The notes under the pieces: generated by a model
Told to the model about the DNA's origin: nothing
The model's database searches: none
The model's input: the letters and a program-made list of their open reading frames with translations, nothing else
Part shown: positions 62,951-64,000 of the stretch, piece after piece
Layout: every line of letters starts with the position of its first letter
Numbering within the stretch: the first letter of the stretch is position 1
NCBI GenBank assembly: GCA_021851325.1
Contig: JAJZDZ010000014.1
Coordinates: 1-64,000, forward strand
Direction: 5' to 3'
DNA length: 64,000 nucleotides
Source of the DNA: Pseudomonadota bacterium
Lineage (GTDB): Bacteria > Pseudomonadota > Alphaproteobacteria > Micropepsales > Micropepsaceae
Made by a program: the position numbers and the translations under genes

Positions 62951-64000
62951 TCAGTCCTCGAGCGTCTTGCTGAAGGAAAGGCCGATGGTGGTGCTGCTGA
63001 GCTGGCTGCGGCTGATCGCTGCCAGCTGGCCGGCGCGGCTGCCCTCATAGAGATAATTCTGCTGGAGGGTTCCGCCACCCAGGCCATTGACGCTCAAGGT
63101 CAGGGCGAACGGGCCAGGATTATACTTGATGAAGGCCCCCGCACTTGGAGAGTTGGAAATCGCGGTGTCTTCGGCCACCTGGTAATAATGGGTGCGTGTT
63201 CCCATCTGGCCGTCCAGACCGAAACTGACGCCGCTTCCAGGCACGGCATCGGTTAGCCTGACGCTTGCCTCGGAGGGAATTTCACCGGAGAGCGGGCGGG
63301 TGCGAAGGGTGACGGGATCGCGGATCTGCGAATGGCGGAAGGCTGCGTGCGAGGACAGCTTGGCGTGAGAAAACCCGAACGGGGCCATCGACAGCGCCAC
63401 GGCAAAATGGGCGCTCTGGCGACTGCCGCCAGTGATGCTTTGCGGGATCTGTCCGCCCGGACCTTCAGCGAGCACCGTCGTTGAGCTCAGCGCAGCGGTG
63501 GTGAAGGCGGCCTTGAGCGACACGGGTCCCAGCTGGTCGGCCAGCCCGGCATGAAATTCATCGGCGGTGTTGGGCCTGAGGCCGGACTCAAGATCACCGG
63601 TGGCCGCATGCCAGGCGGCGAGGTCGACAGCGCTAACCGGCACCACGCTGCGGTCAAGGGCAAGCCTCAGGCGGGCTCCGGAAAACGGCCTTACGGTCAG
63701 GGCCAGACGCGGTTCTGCCGCCTGCCAGCGCAGCTGCGCGAGGCTGCTGTTCTGCAGGCGCAGACTGCCCTCGGCGAGGGTGGCGTCAGCCTCCGCCGTC
63801 AGCTGCGGCAGGGGCTTCCAGGTTGCCATGAAGGCTTCGATGGCGCGGCTGCTTGCGATCTGGCTGGTTGCGCTCTTCTGACCAACGAAGGTCTCGCTCT
63901 GGACCGTGCTTGTGCTCGTGTTCTGTGCCGTCGCCGTGAGGGTGAGGCCGCTCACCGGCGTCACCGTCAGCGTTGCCGAGGCATGGGTGCTGTCATTCTG
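62951..64000 (-). CDS. Outer-membrane beta-barrel protein, C-terminal part (TonB-receptor-like), 5' end outside window
   Basis: The frame stays open to the window end, so at least 349 residues of a longer protein are visible. Alternating hydrophobic strands rich in Ser/Thr/Gly ('PFALTLSVNGLGGG', 'SSTTIGLSFSKTLED') suggest a barrel. There is no plug or TonB box in this part. TonB-dependent receptor is the best guess; another barrel type is possible. It is convergent with the P450 (25 bases apart). Confidence 0.65.
   Translation of the reverse strand, partial: QNDSTHASATLTVTPVSGLTLTATAQNTSTSTVQSETFVGQKSATSQIASSRAIEAFMATWKPLPQLTAEADATLAEGSLRLQNSSLAQLRWQAAEPRLALTVRPFSGARLRLALDRSVVPVSAVDLAAWHAATGDLESGLRPNTADEFHAGLADQLGPVSLKAAFTTAALSSTTVLAEGPGGQIPQSITGGSRQSAHFAVALSMAPFGFSHAKLSSHAAFRHSQIRDPVTLRTRPLSGEIPSEASVRLTDAVPGSGVSFGLDGQMGTRTHYYQVAEDTAISNSPSAGAFIKYNPGPFALTLSVNGLGGGTLQQNYLYEGSRAGQLAAISRSQLSSTTIGLSFSKTLED

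Noticed and set aside
1-64000. CRISPR arrays, tRNA and rRNA genes
   Set aside because: No regularly spaced repeats or recognisable RNA gene sequences were seen on reading.

Overview
The window looks like an alphaproteobacterial chromosome segment: high GC, TonB-dependent receptors, a trb-type conjugation cluster of the kind found in integrative elements of sphingomonads and relatives, a short-form Gnd and a fused transaldolase/glucose-6-phosphate isomerase. The genus cannot be named from sequence alone. No rRNA, tRNA or CRISPR array was seen.

Region 1 (1-18.3 kb) is part of an IncP/trb-like conjugative element read on the + strand. It holds a pilin-type signal peptidase (cut by the window edge), a lytic transglycosylase, a DUF3363 relaxase, an exported S1/P1-type nuclease, TraG, a CopG-like protein and TrbB-C-D-E-J-L-F-G-I, nearly all with overlapping stops and starts. 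Between relaxase and nuclease sits a lower-GC insert (about 2.63-6.2 kb). It carries a minus-strand RloA/RloB (AbiL-like) ATPase plus Toprim-nuclease pair with two coupled small unknown genes and its own promoter, then a decayed IS1-family transposase and a small orphan ORF. This is a candidate defence cargo.

Region 2 (18.4-27.7 kb) is ordinary accessory metabolism: an SMP-30 lactonase and exported carboxylesterase pair, an epoxide hydrolase divergent from a TetR regulator, a DUF1634-TSUP fusion transporter, a universal stress protein and a Tat-exported GH1 glycosidase.

Region 3 (27.7-44.6 kb) has lower GC and long gene-poor gaps. It contains a TonB receptor, two paralogous TetR regulators and two divergent operons around a near-perfect palindrome. 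The minus operon is SDR - APH-like kinase - acyl-CoA synthetase - TetR. The plus operon is ACAD11-like acyl-CoA dehydrogenase - SnoaL-like protein - alpha/beta hydrolase - OYE-type reductase - Baeyer-Villiger monooxygenase. Together they suggest catabolism of a cyclic (possibly unsaturated) ketone: ene reduction, lactone formation, lactone opening, CoA activation, then levulinate-pathway-like (LvaA/LvaC) phosphorylation and elimination of the hydroxyacyl-CoA. This is the most interesting candidate system in the window.

Region 4 (44.8-64 kb) is high-GC core-like metabolism: SelO, a single-chain EgtB-EgtD ergothioneine enzyme, a sugar-type MFS transporter, then a long minus-strand operon tal-pgi - gnd - zwf - pgl - GH15 - polyphosphate/ROK glucokinase - otsB - otsA joining trehalose turnover to the oxidative pentose phosphate pathway. 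A cytochrome P450 and the C-terminal part of an outer-membrane beta-barrel protein close the window.
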